A stretch of DNA of 64,000 nucleotides. Source: Flavobacteriales bacterium. GTDB lineage: Bacteria; Bacteroidota; Bacteroidia; Flavobacteriales_D; Crocinitomicaceae. This document shows positions 55,136 through 63,885 of the stretch, one piece after another (the stretch's first letter is position 1; every line of letters begins with the position of its first letter). A program made the position numbers and the translations under genes. A model generated the notes under the pieces. The model searched no databases, was not told the DNA's origin, and saw nothing but the letters and a program-made list of their open reading frames with translations. Location of the stretch: positions 25,530 through 89,529 of the forward strand of contig CANFRV010000016.1 of assembly GCA_947449575.1 (NCBI GenBank), written 5' to 3'.

Positions 55136-55263
55136 CAATGAATTGCAGATTGAGAAATTATAAATTGCAGATTGAAAAATTAAACGTTAATTCATTAAGA
55201 ATTACAAAAAATTCAAAGTTGCTAATCTGTAATTTGCTAATCTGTAATCTGTAATTTAGAAGA
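55136..55263. repeat. Short direct and inverted repeats between era and der
   Basis: AATTGCAGATTGA occurs twice (from 55141 and 55163). CTAATCTGTAATTT-type units occur three times between 55222 and 55256. The two families are nearly complementary to each other, so the gap can fold into a long imperfect stem. No promoter was recognised inside it. Confidence 0.75.
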
Positions 55264-56574
55264 ATGAGTAACATTATAGCAATAGTAGGTCGTCCAAACG
55301 TAGGTAAATCTACTTTATTTAACCGTTTAACAGAATCGTCTAATGCGATTGTGAAAGAAGTAAGTGGTGTTACTAGAGATCGTTTGTATGGACGCGGTGA
55401 ATGGAATGGTTTTCAATTCTCTGTCATCGACACGGGTGGTTATGTGCAAGGTTCAGAAGATATTTTTGAGGAAGAAATACGTAAGCAAGTTATTATTGCA
55501 ATAGAAGAGGCAAATGTCATTCTTTTTATGGTCGATGTTACGACAGGGATTGTGGATTTAGATGAATCAGTTGCTAAATTGTTGAGAAAATCTAAGAAAA
55601 AAGTTTTCGTCATTGCCAATAAAGTGGATAATACAGGAAGAATTGGATTGTCCTCTGAATTTTATCAATTTGGATTAGGGGATGTCTACGATCTTTCTGC
55701 AACAAATGGTTCTGGGACTGGTGAAATTTTGGATGATGTTGTAAAATGTTTTGACATAGAAGATGCTTCTGTTCGTGAGACTGATGAGTTACCTCGAATA
55801 GCAATTGTCGGAAAACCTAATGTTGGGAAATCTTCTTTAGTGAATGCTTTAACAGGTGAAGTGAGAAATATTGTTACTGATATTTCTGGTACAACCCGAG
55901 ATTCAATTAATACACGTTACAAAGCATTTGGTTTTGATTTTATGATGGTTGATACAGCCGGAATTCGTAAAAAAGCCAAAGTGACAGAAGATTTAGAATA
56001 CTACTCTGTTTTACGTTCCGTAAGAACCATTGAAAGTGCAGATGTGTGTATTTTCATGATTGATGCTACTGAAGGTATTCAAAAGCAAGATTTACACATT
56101 TATTATGTCATTGAGAAAAACTCAAAAGGAGTTGTGGTGGTAGTAAATAAATGGGATTTAGTTGAAAAAGAAACGAATACCATGATGGAATACGAGGAAA
56201 AAATTCGTGCTCAACTAGCTCCTTTTAATGATGTGCCAATAATTTTTACTTCAACGATTACCAAACAACGTTTGCACAAAGCGGTTGAAGCAGCGATGAC
56301 AGTATATGAAAATAGAACTAAAAAAATTGCTACTTCTGTCATCAATGATGTGATGTTGGAAGTAATTGCTGCAACTCCGCCTCCATCTATCAAGGGAAAA
56401 TATATTCGGATTAAATATGTGCAGCAATTGCCAACGTACGGTCCATCATTTGCTTTTTTCTGTAACTTACCACAATATATACCAGACAGTTATAAGCGGT
56501 TCTTAGAAAATAGACTGAGAGAGAAATTTGATTTTTGTGGTGTACCTGTGAGAATATACTTTAGAAAAAAATAA
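55264..56574 (+). CDS. der: Ribosome biogenesis GTPase Der (EngA)
   Basis: A tandem-domain GTPase needed for 50S subunit assembly. It is 436 residues with two G domains: the first with GRPNVGKST (8-16) and DTGG, the second with GKPNVGKSS (about 183-191), DTAGIRKK and NKWDL. A C-terminal KH-like domain ends in PVRIYFRKK. Domain order and length are normal. The Ppx/GppA gene follows after 18 bases. Confidence 0.97.
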   Translation: MSNIIAIVGRPNVGKSTLFNRLTESSNAIVKEVSGVTRDRLYGRGEWNGFQFSVIDTGGYVQGSEDIFEEEIRKQVIIAIEEANVILFMVDVTTGIVDLDESVAKLLRKSKKKVFVIANKVDNTGRIGLSSEFYQFGLGDVYDLSATNGSGTGEILDDVVKCFDIEDASVRETDELPRIAIVGKPNVGKSSLVNALTGEVRNIVTDISGTTRDSINTRYKAFGFDFMMVDTAGIRKKAKVTEDLEYYSVLRSVRTIESADVCIFMIDATEGIQKQDLHIYYVIEKNSKGVVVVVNKWDLVEKETNTMMEYEEKIRAQLAPFNDVPIIFTSTITKQRLHKAVEAAMTVYENRTKKIATSVINDVMLEVIAATPPPSIKGKYIRIKYVQQLPTYGPSFAFFCNLPQYIPDSYKRFLENRLREKFDFCGVPVRIYFRKK

Positions 56575-56592
56575 CTAGTAAGACAGTAAGAA

Positions 56593-57468
56593 TTGAAATA
56601 CGGCGCAATCGATATTGGAACAAATGCAGCACGTTTGCTGGTTGGTGAAGTAACCACCGAAAATGGGCATTCTTTCGTGAAAAAGATTTCCTATACTCGC
56701 ATTCCATTGAGATTAGGAGAAGAAGTATTTGAAGACGGAAAGATATCAAAGAAAAAAGCATCCGATTTTGTTAAATCGATCAAGGCTTTCCGACTAATTT
56801 CCGAAATTTTCGAGGTAAAAGAACTACGAGCGTGCGCTACTTCTGCCATGAGAGAAGCTTCTAATGGCCTTAAAATTCAAGAATTAATAAAAGAAGAAAC
56901 TGGAGTTGACATTGAAATCATCAGTGGAAATGAAGAAGCCGATTTAATCTTTGGTACATTTTTCTTACTCGATTTCGATAAGAATATTTCTTTCATAGTA
57001 ATTGATGTAGGAGGAGGAAGCACGGAAATAAGTGTTTTTGAGAAAGGCGAAAGAGTTGCCTCTAAATCGTTTGAAATTGGTACCATTCGATTATTAAAAG
57101 AAAAAGTAGACGAAGGAATTTGGAAAGACATTCATAGTTGGATTGAAATTCATGTAGATTTAAAAACGGACCACCAGATTTTTGCAACCGGAGGAAATAT
57201 TAATAAAGTCCACAAAATGCTCGGTGCTCAGCATATGGAGTCTATTTCGGTTCAAAAAATAAAAAAATTGCGCGATGAAATTAATGAATTAAATATTGAT
57301 CAACGCGTAGAAAAATTTCAACTAAAACCAGATCGTGCCGATGTCATTGTGCCTGCGATGGATATTTATATGTATATCATGCAGGAATTGAAATGCAAAA
57401 ACATCATCGTACCAAAAATTGGGTTATCAGACGGGATGATTTATGATATGCATTTGAGACGAATGTGA
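56593..57468 (+). CDS. Ppx/GppA-family phosphatase (exopolyphosphatase-like), short form
   Basis: An actin-like ATPase-fold phosphatase of 291 residues with the two glycine loops AIDIGTNAARLLVGEV and VIDVGGGSTEISVFE, and ACATSAMREASNG and GNEEADLIFG between them. It may remove phosphate from polyphosphate or pppGpp. It consists only of the N-terminal two domains; the C-terminal HD domain of E. coli Ppx is absent, as in other short forms. The start is TTG at 56593; no nearby in-frame ATG precedes the first glycine loop. Likely co-transcribed with der. Confidence 0.9.
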   Translation: MKYGAIDIGTNAARLLVGEVTTENGHSFVKKISYTRIPLRLGEEVFEDGKISKKKASDFVKSIKAFRLISEIFEVKELRACATSAMREASNGLKIQELIKEETGVDIEIISGNEEADLIFGTFFLLDFDKNISFIVIDVGGGSTEISVFEKGERVASKSFEIGTIRLLKEKVDEGIWKDIHSWIEIHVDLKTDHQIFATGGNINKVHKMLGAQHMESISVQKIKKLRDEINELNIDQRVEKFQLKPDRADVIVPAMDIYMYIMQELKCKNIIVPKIGLSDGMIYDMHLRRM

Positions 57469-57487
57469 AATATCTTAATTACTTTTA

Positions 57488-57520
57488 GAGGCTGTTTCAT
57501 CATTGAGACAGCCTTTTTTA
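57488..57520 (+). terminator. Terminator after the Ppx/GppA gene
   Basis: GGCTGTTTC (57490-57498) pairs with GAGACAGCC (57505-57513) with one G-U pair, six-base loop, then six T. It lies at the convergent junction with the TonB-type gene. Confidence 0.92.
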
Positions 57521-58420
57521 ATGCAATTTAAATTTAAACGGTAACATATATTCAACGATTACTTTTTTGCCTCCATTTTCACCAGGAATCCACTTAGGCA
57601 TTAACTGAATTACTCGGATAGCCTCCTTTTCAAAATTTAGATGACCATTTATTCCTCTTACAACCATTGGATTTGAAATCGAACCATCTTCACCAACTAT
57701 AATTTTTAAATATACAGTTCCTTCAACCCCTTCTTCTTTTTCAAGAGCAGGATACAGAATATTTTTTTTAATAAAATCAAACATTGCATCAATGCCTCCT
57801 GCATATTCGGGCATTTTTTCTGCAAATTTTAAAGGTTGATTACTAGCATTTTCTTTCTGAATTTCTTCCATTGAAATACCACCTGCGACTTGAGTTGGTT
57901 CAATAACCATCATGCCTTCTATTGCGGGTTCTCCTAACAATAATTCCCCTTTTTTAACTTCTTGTATTGCACAATTGGTTTTTTTAGAAACTTTTTTCTC
58001 CACTTTTACGGGTACGGATACTTCCTCTATTACATTCTTGTCTGTAAAACCTTTTATGATTCGACTTTCTTTTGGCGGATCAATTTTCGATTTCTTTCCT
58101 GAATTATCAGAGGAACAAGAGGCTAAACTCAAACAAACCAAGGTCAAAATTAGAAAAGAAGCATTGACGCTTGTTTTGCTCGTTCTAAACGCTTCAATTA
58201 GTATAGGAATATCATCGTGGTGAAAATCGAATTGAGTTGAATTCATTCTGCCACAGACTTCATCGTTGGGATTTGAAAGTAAATAGAGTATTATTTCCGC
58301 TCTTGTTTTTTGAGTGAAATCCATTACGTCTTTTTTACATGATTCACAATGACGGGAAACTAAACCAATTTTCATGTTTTCCCAACTTTCATTGCACGGT
58401 TCTTTGATTTCTACTTTCAT
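57518..58420 (-). CDS. TonB-like protein with Cys-rich N-terminal cytoplasmic domain
   Basis: A 300-residue protein with an unusual layout. The N-terminus (1-60) holds four Cys, C9, C25, C28 and C56, in a pattern C-x15-C-x2-C-x27-C (SRHCESCKKDVMDF), a likely zinc ribbon. A single membrane helix follows (about 84-103), then a charged linker and a TonB C-terminal domain (about 205-300: EGVEGTVYLKIIVGEDGSI, NFEKEAIRVIQLMPKWIPG). TonB proteins couple the proton-motive force to outer-membrane receptors, but here the N-terminus replaces the usual ExbB-contacting start. The same N-terminal domain occurs in other Bacteroidota proteins. No ExbBD or receptor genes are adjacent. Confidence 0.83.
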   Translation of the reverse strand: MKVEIKEPCNESWENMKIGLVSRHCESCKKDVMDFTQKTRAEIILYLLSNPNDEVCGRMNSTQFDFHHDDIPILIEAFRTSKTSVNASFLILTLVCLSLASCSSDNSGKKSKIDPPKESRIIKGFTDKNVIEEVSVPVKVEKKVSKKTNCAIQEVKKGELLLGEPAIEGMMVIEPTQVAGGISMEEIQKENASNQPLKFAEKMPEYAGGIDAMFDFIKKNILYPALEKEEGVEGTVYLKIIVGEDGSISNPMVVRGINGHLNFEKEAIRVIQLMPKWIPGENGGKKVIVEYMLPFKFKLH

Positions 58421-58484
58421 ATTTCATCCATTTTTGCCATCTGTACAAAGTTCCCGCATATCCGTTCAAAACATGCTATGAATT

Positions 58485-61400
58485 TTAAAAAAAAGCTCTT
58501 ACTTCCATTCCACCAGAGTGAATCATCTTACCATCTTGTGATTTTCTTCCGTTGTACTGAAAAGAAATTTGTAAAGTTTTGGAAAGTGAATGCTGATATC
58601 CTAAATTCCATGTAAAATTTAATCCTGGTTTTAATGCTTCCAACATTTCAAAACCCAACGCAGAATTTTGAATACCCGTATACTGAATATGAACAGCTGT
58701 AAATGTTCCTTGTAAACTTCCTTTTTCCGCTTTGTTGTATTTAAAAGAAGTCCCTAATTCTCTTACCTTAGCGATATCCCCGCCATATTGCTGAGAATTT
58801 TGCTTATGCGAATAACGACCATCTAAAGTGATTCGAAAGGTTGTGGTAGGCTGAATAATTACGCTAGGTTTTACGAAATAATAATTCAATGAATAATTTC
58901 TTCCGGCTGTATAATCAGCTTCAGAAATCTTTACTCCTTGTTGACCAGTAGCCTGTATCGTAACTACCTTTTTAATATTCCATCTAAATGCGGCTTCTAC
59001 ATAGGTGTTTTGGCGAGAATCAAAACCATTGGCTAGTAGAACTTTACTTCGTGTATCTTGAAATGTAAATTCACCACCAGCAATGCTAGAGGTACGGTTA
59101 AAAAACAAAGAATTCCTTAAATTGCTCGTTGTGGAAAGTAAATTAGTATCTCTGATTGTCGTAGAAAAAGGATTAAAAGCTTCAGTTCCTTTGAATATAT
59201 TTGTTTTTCTATTGATTCGAATTCTGGTTTGATTAGAGATACGAGATAGAAATTTTTTCACCCCATTTTTATTCGCCCATAATTTTTCCGGTCTCCAAAA
59301 AAAACCTTGATTCAATTCATTTGAATACGTTTTTATATAGACATTGCTGGGAGTGAATACCCGAATATAACTTGCCTGATCAACGTACTGTGCAATTTCA
59401 AACTCATTCAAATCCTTGACACCATCGCCATTATAATCAATCCAGGTGTAAACTCCTTGTCCATCATTTACTTTAATGTATAAAAATTCTTTTTTTAATT
59501 CTAACCCTGAACCGATTTCATAAAAATTATTCCACGTGAAAGCACCATTCAATGCCCTCAATTCATAATCAATCCGCCCAAGAAGCGTGTTTTCAGGAGT
59601 TTGATTCAATAGATTTGAGTTGACCACTTTCAACTCTCGGTAACTGGAAACAACATTTAGCGATTGATTTTTTAAACTCAATAATTTCAATTCTCCCCCC
59701 GAAGTTCTCGCTCGAGCAACAGGCTGTAAATGGGAGCTGTCTGAACGTTGATCATATCTTTCACGGTAAAAAATAGTGTATTTATTTTTACTAGAATCCG
59801 CGTTTGAAATGTAAAATTGATAATCATAGAATTGATAACTAGTTAATTCTAAAGGTGTTTTCGAAGTATAATATAAATTCAATTCATGATCATCTTTAAA
59901 TCCAATACGGAAATCTTTTATGTTCTTTGACACTTCGATTTTATGTCTTAAAAATTGATTTTTATTTTCAGTCTGACTTGTTAAATAACTAATATTCCAG
60001 ATAGAAGCGAATCCATTGTTATTCCACTTCCCATTACTTTTAGATCTGAAACCTTGATAATCTGAGCCAATCATAAATTGCTGACCTTCAAAATTTAAGT
60101 TTCCTTTATTTTTATGTTTAAAATTTCCGCCAATTGTAGTTGCCAATTGATCTCCTGTAAATCCTTTATTTCTCGTATTCCAATCTCTGTCAAATTCAAC
60201 TGCTCTGTATTGTTCAATTGGACTAAAATGTCGATCCAATGATTCTACTTCGACTTTTGTTTCTAAATCCCACTTATGGGTAGTTTCCTTACTTAAAGGA
60301 ATTATACCAATTAACCTGGAATGAATTGCTTTTCCATCATCATCATTCCTATCTTTTAGTGAAAAAGTATTCAAATCATTTTTTGAATACGAAATTTCTG
60401 TTTCTATTCTTAATTTTTTTGTGATATTATAATTAATACCAGTGGTATACATTTTCTTTTGACTTGGCGCTACTAGTAGTCGAGAAGGTTCGCAATCGCC
60501 CTGTAAAACACCACCAATTGGCGCAATCCACGTGTATACTTTCCCCAATGCATTAAAAGTAATTTGGCGATAATTTCCCTTCCCTTCGCCCACTTTTTCA
60601 AAAACGGCTTTGTATACAGCTACATCGGGATTGACGGAGAAAACTAAAACGGAATCATATCCTAAGGTATCCAACATTCGGTAAAGCACTTGATTATCAA
60701 CATAACCCATTGAATCGATACTTGAACTTCGCGCTAAAGTCAAACTATCTCCAACGTCTGCTAGCAATTGTTTTTGATTACTAGTTAGAGCTTGTTGTAA
60801 AGATTGATTCTTAGCATCCTGTTCAGAATAGGTGTTCACCCAAAATTTCATTTTATTACTTGTGTACGTCGTTGAACTTTGCACCAAAGAGCGCGCATAA
60901 TTTTGAGCAGAATATTGAAATTCAATAACAATTCTAGAATCCTTGGTGATTTGATTTCTGGAAGTAAACGTAACTTCTGATGAATTATAATTAATTACAT
61001 AATCATATTCTTGACCTCGAGCTAACAATCGACCGTCGATATATACATTCTCTGTACCAGCTAACACGATGATAAATGGCTCGTTTTCATTTCCCACCAA
61101 GCGATATGGGCCTTGATTTCCTTCTTTTCCCGGTACTATTTGTCGAGCAAATTTACCTTTAGATAAAGCACCACTGACTTGAGTTTTCCAAACATGAGAA
61201 GAATCTTTACCCCATGATTGTTCCATCGTTAATCCTTGCGCTCTTTTTCTGTAGGTCATGAAATAACCCTCCGGTTTTTTTAACCAAAAATCCCCAGCAA
61301 TTAATTTGAATTTGTCATTGTATATTTGAATAAAAATCTGATCAAATTCTTGCAGTTTATTGGTATTCCCATCTGCTTGAATCGGTAAATTGTTGTCAGA

Positions 61401-61931
61401 AACAGAGGCGAGTAATTTTAAGTTTGGAGCTAAATCTCCCGATAATTCAAGATTTAAGGATGAATTAACGGCTAAATTTTGATTATTCCCAAAAGCAATC
61501 CCACGAGAAATACTTCCTGCTTTTGTTAATCCAGACCCGCCAAAAATATCTGTTTGATTATCAGCATCCGTAATCATAAATTTGTCAATATTTCCTTTTT
61601 GCTGATTGTAAATTAAATTGGAGTCCCGATCACCATACACTTTAGTTAATGAAAATGATAGCACCCGATAGGAAATATATAATGAATCGGAGCAAGTTGA
61701 AAAAAGGATTAAATTTCCATGCGCATAATCTAACTCATAATCACTGCGAGTTAAGAGATTAGATCCACAAAACACTTTAAAAGAATTCGGATATATAGTT
61801 AAACTATCTAATTTGATGGTATCATTTGTTGCAAAAATTGTACGGGCACGAAAACTTGTTTCCTGTGATAGCGCAGCAAATGAACAAAAAAGAAACAATA
61901 TACTAAGATAGCTCCGCAACAAATTCAACAT
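58485..61931 (-). CDS. Very large outer-membrane beta-barrel protein (1148 residues), function unknown
   Basis: An exported protein with signal peptide (1-22, AALSQ). It begins with an SET-like beta domain (about 23-110), then GSISRGIAFGNNQNLAVNSS near 137-156 and LELSGDLAPNLKLLASVSD, a pattern that recalls parts of SprA/Sov-type giant translocon barrels, though overall identity is unproven. An Ig-like VYIDGRLLARGQEYDYVINY segment follows (about 300-320). The remainder is long alternating strands with high Tyr, Phe, Asn content, ending in MEVRAFF with a terminal Phe. No plug or TonB-box is evident. It has its own -7 element very close to the start codon. Confidence 0.75.
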   Translation of the reverse strand: MLNLLRSYLSILFLFCSFAALSQETSFRARTIFATNDTIKLDSLTIYPNSFKVFCGSNLLTRSDYELDYAHGNLILFSTCSDSLYISYRVLSFSLTKVYGDRDSNLIYNQQKGNIDKFMITDADNQTDIFGGSGLTKAGSISRGIAFGNNQNLAVNSSLNLELSGDLAPNLKLLASVSDNNLPIQADGNTNKLQEFDQIFIQIYNDKFKLIAGDFWLKKPEGYFMTYRKRAQGLTMEQSWGKDSSHVWKTQVSGALSKGKFARQIVPGKEGNQGPYRLVGNENEPFIIVLAGTENVYIDGRLLARGQEYDYVINYNSSEVTFTSRNQITKDSRIVIEFQYSAQNYARSLVQSSTTYTSNKMKFWVNTYSEQDAKNQSLQQALTSNQKQLLADVGDSLTLARSSSIDSMGYVDNQVLYRMLDTLGYDSVLVFSVNPDVAVYKAVFEKVGEGKGNYRQITFNALGKVYTWIAPIGGVLQGDCEPSRLLVAPSQKKMYTTGINYNITKKLRIETEISYSKNDLNTFSLKDRNDDDGKAIHSRLIGIIPLSKETTHKWDLETKVEVESLDRHFSPIEQYRAVEFDRDWNTRNKGFTGDQLATTIGGNFKHKNKGNLNFEGQQFMIGSDYQGFRSKSNGKWNNNGFASIWNISYLTSQTENKNQFLRHKIEVSKNIKDFRIGFKDDHELNLYYTSKTPLELTSYQFYDYQFYISNADSSKNKYTIFYRERYDQRSDSSHLQPVARARTSGGELKLLSLKNQSLNVVSSYRELKVVNSNLLNQTPENTLLGRIDYELRALNGAFTWNNFYEIGSGLELKKEFLYIKVNDGQGVYTWIDYNGDGVKDLNEFEIAQYVDQASYIRVFTPSNVYIKTYSNELNQGFFWRPEKLWANKNGVKKFLSRISNQTRIRINRKTNIFKGTEAFNPFSTTIRDTNLLSTTSNLRNSLFFNRTSSIAGGEFTFQDTRSKVLLANGFDSRQNTYVEAAFRWNIKKVVTIQATGQQGVKISEADYTAGRNYSLNYYFVKPSVIIQPTTTFRITLDGRYSHKQNSQQYGGDIAKVRELGTSFKYNKAEKGSLQGTFTAVHIQYTGIQNSALGFEMLEALKPGLNFTWNLGYQHSLSKTLQISFQYNGRKSQDGKMIHSGGMEVRAFF

Positions 61932-61936
61932 TTGTA

Positions 61937-61944
61937 CAAATATA
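61937..61944 (-). promoter_or_regulatory. -7 promoter element almost touching the start codon of the large barrel gene
   Basis: TATATTTG on the minus strand ends 5 bases before the ATG at 61931. If used, the transcript would be leaderless or nearly so. Confidence 0.4.
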
Positions 61945-62048
61945 CAACGTATAAATATAGGAAATAGCTGAAAATATTACACTTTTGCTAGATAAATATT
62001 AATCAAATTCAATTTACAAATTCAACGAATTCAAAGACGAATTAGAAA

Positions 62049-63395
62049 TCAAAACCAGCCTAAGGCTTTCAGTAAATCGTTTCCATTGGCATATAACATC
62101 AGAGCGATTAAAATAAAGAAACCAACGTATTGTGCATATTCTAATACTTTTTGCGGTGCTTCTTTACCTGTAATTATTTCATATAATAAGAAAACCACAT
62201 GACCTCCGTCTAGCGCTGGAATAGGTAAAATATTCATAAATGCTAAAGCCATGGAAATAAAAGCAGTGTTTAACCAAAATGTTTGCCAATCCCAAACACT
62301 TGGAAACATTTTACCAATAGAAGCAAAACCACCGACAGCGCCAGCACCTTTTTTGGTAAAAACGAACTTAAATTGAGCGATATAATCCGATAACGTATTC
62401 TTTCCTTTTACTATACCTTCTGAAATACTTTGTAAAAATGAATAATTGATATGTTTATAATTCTTCTCATCAATCATAATTCCCGGAGAAGCTGAAAATC
62501 CAAATTTCCCCTCAAAAGTTCCAGTTTTATTGATAAATATCTTTTTCTCTAATGTGTCTTTTTCTCTTTTAATCTGAAAATTAATGGTCTTTCCTTTAGA
62601 AATAAATGCTTCCCTTTGAAATTCATCATAATACGTAATATCTTTTCCATTAATAGAGATTATTTCATCCTTTTTTTTCAATTCTGCTTTAAACGCAGGC
62701 GACCCTTTTTCTACTTCTCCAACCGTTACACCTAATATTCTTGGCAAAAAAGGCGCAAATGAACCATTTTTAAATAATTCCATGTCAATATCTGCAGGTA
62801 ACTGGATTGTTTTCTTAGTACCATCCTGTTTTTGAACGTCAAACTTAACCCCGTTGCGCAACATGATAATTACATTCGCTTCCGCTACGTCTTTCAGTTC
62901 TTCATCATTTATTTTCAGAATATTATCCCCTGAAACCATTCCATATTTTTCTAAAGCTGGTGATACAGCTATTCCTGCCTTCAGATCTCTAGGATGTAAT
63001 TGGTCATCACCATACGTAAAAACAACACATCCATAAATAATAAATGCAGCTAAAACATTGACAGTAACCCCTCCTAACATTATAATTAATCTTTGCCAAG
63101 CGGGTTTAGATCTAAATTCCCAAGGTTTAGGAGGAAGGGCCATTTGCTCTTTGTCCATCGACTCATCGATCATTCCGGAAATTTTTACAAAACCTCCTAA
63201 TGGTAACCATCCAATCCCCCATTCAGTGTCTCCAATTTTCTTTTTGAACAAAGAAAACCATGGATTAAAGAAAAGGTAAAATTTTTCAACCCTTGTTTTA
63301 AATAAACGAGCAGGTATGAAATGTCCGAATTCGTGAAGTAAGACTAAAATCGATAATGATAAAAATAATTGTGCAGCTTTGATTAAAAATTCCAT
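62049..63395 (-). CDS. rseP: Site-2 intramembrane protease RseP
   Basis: A zinc metalloprotease that cleaves membrane-embedded anti-sigma factors and leftover signal peptides. At 448 residues it has the active site LLHEFGHF (His21, Glu22, His25) in the first helix, two PDZ domains (about 130-215 and 225-300), and the second metal motif in NILPIPALDGGHVVF near the C-terminus. Order and length match RseP/YaeL. It follows a small unknown gene by 32 bases. No site-1 protease or sigma/anti-sigma pair is adjacent. Confidence 0.96.
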   Translation of the reverse strand: MEFLIKAAQLFLSLSILVLLHEFGHFIPARLFKTRVEKFYLFFNPWFSLFKKKIGDTEWGIGWLPLGGFVKISGMIDESMDKEQMALPPKPWEFRSKPAWQRLIIMLGGVTVNVLAAFIIYGCVVFTYGDDQLHPRDLKAGIAVSPALEKYGMVSGDNILKINDEELKDVAEANVIIMLRNGVKFDVQKQDGTKKTIQLPADIDMELFKNGSFAPFLPRILGVTVGEVEKGSPAFKAELKKKDEIISINGKDITYYDEFQREAFISKGKTINFQIKREKDTLEKKIFINKTGTFEGKFGFSASPGIMIDEKNYKHINYSFLQSISEGIVKGKNTLSDYIAQFKFVFTKKGAGAVGGFASIGKMFPSVWDWQTFWLNTAFISMALAFMNILPIPALDGGHVVFLLYEIITGKEAPQKVLEYAQYVGFFILIALMLYANGNDLLKALGWF

Positions 63396-63427
63396 GTATA
63401 TATTTTCTGTATAATTTATTGAATATG

Positions 63428-63790
63428 TTATTTTTGAATTACATTCTCAACGTAAATTCCTTCCGTTTTGAAGTATTCTAACATTGCCTCTTTTAATAAA
63501 TATTGTTGTTCTTGATCTGACAAAGGAGGTAATTGTTTCTCTAATTTAAAATGTGGCCAATTTTCATCATCCCTTCCTTCGAAAGAATAGTAACCATAGG
63601 GCTCTAAAAGAGTGCAAATAGCTATATGCAATAGATCGACCTTTTCATTTTTACTGAAATTTTTATGGCCAATTCCTAATTTATCGACACCGATTAAAAA
63701 TAAAATTGCTTGCACATCCATTCCTCCATCAAATTGCTCCTCAAGCTTTGCTTTTAATTTTTGAAATCGTACTTCTATTTCATAGTCCAT
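63428..63790 (-). CDS. Conserved small soluble protein of unknown function, linked to rseP
   Basis: A 120-residue acidic protein without signal peptide or membrane segment. It is mostly helical, with GGMDVQAILFLIGVDKLGIG, then DLLHIAICTLLEPYGYYSFE and DDENWPHFKLEK. The two halves are followed by a short helical end. Similar proteins occur next to rseP-type genes in related genomes, as far as I recall. Being 32 bases upstream of rseP it is probably co-transcribed. No function can be assigned. Confidence 0.75.
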   Translation of the reverse strand: MDYEIEVRFQKLKAKLEEQFDGGMDVQAILFLIGVDKLGIGHKNFSKNEKVDLLHIAICTLLEPYGYYSFEGRDDENWPHFKLEKQLPPLSDQEQQYLLKEAMLEYFKTEGIYVENVIQK

Positions 63791-63794
63791 GACA

Positions 63795-63802
63795 CAAAGT
63801 TA
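63795..63802 (-). promoter_or_regulatory. -7 promoter element directly upstream of the rseP-linked gene
   Basis: TAACTTTG on the minus strand, exact TAnnTTTG, ending 4 bases before the ATG. Suggests a leaderless or nearly leaderless transcript. Confidence 0.45.
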
Positions 63803-63869
63803 ACAAAGATGATTGATAGATTAGCATGGTTCAATACATTATCTGATTAAATCTTTTTTTTTAAGTAAT

Positions 63870-63885
63870 ATTAACCTGAGTTCGA
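63870..63885 (+). repeat. Dispersed 16-base repeat, copy 2
   Basis: Second copy of ATTAACCTGAGTTCGA (first at 45169-45184). The surrounding 63803-64000 is AT-rich; I see no supported gene in it, only a possible minus-strand C-terminal coding tail running in from the window edge. Confidence 0.8.

Noticed and set aside
55136..55263. CRISPR-like array
   Set aside because: Units are too short, unevenly spaced and too few; no cas genes in the window.
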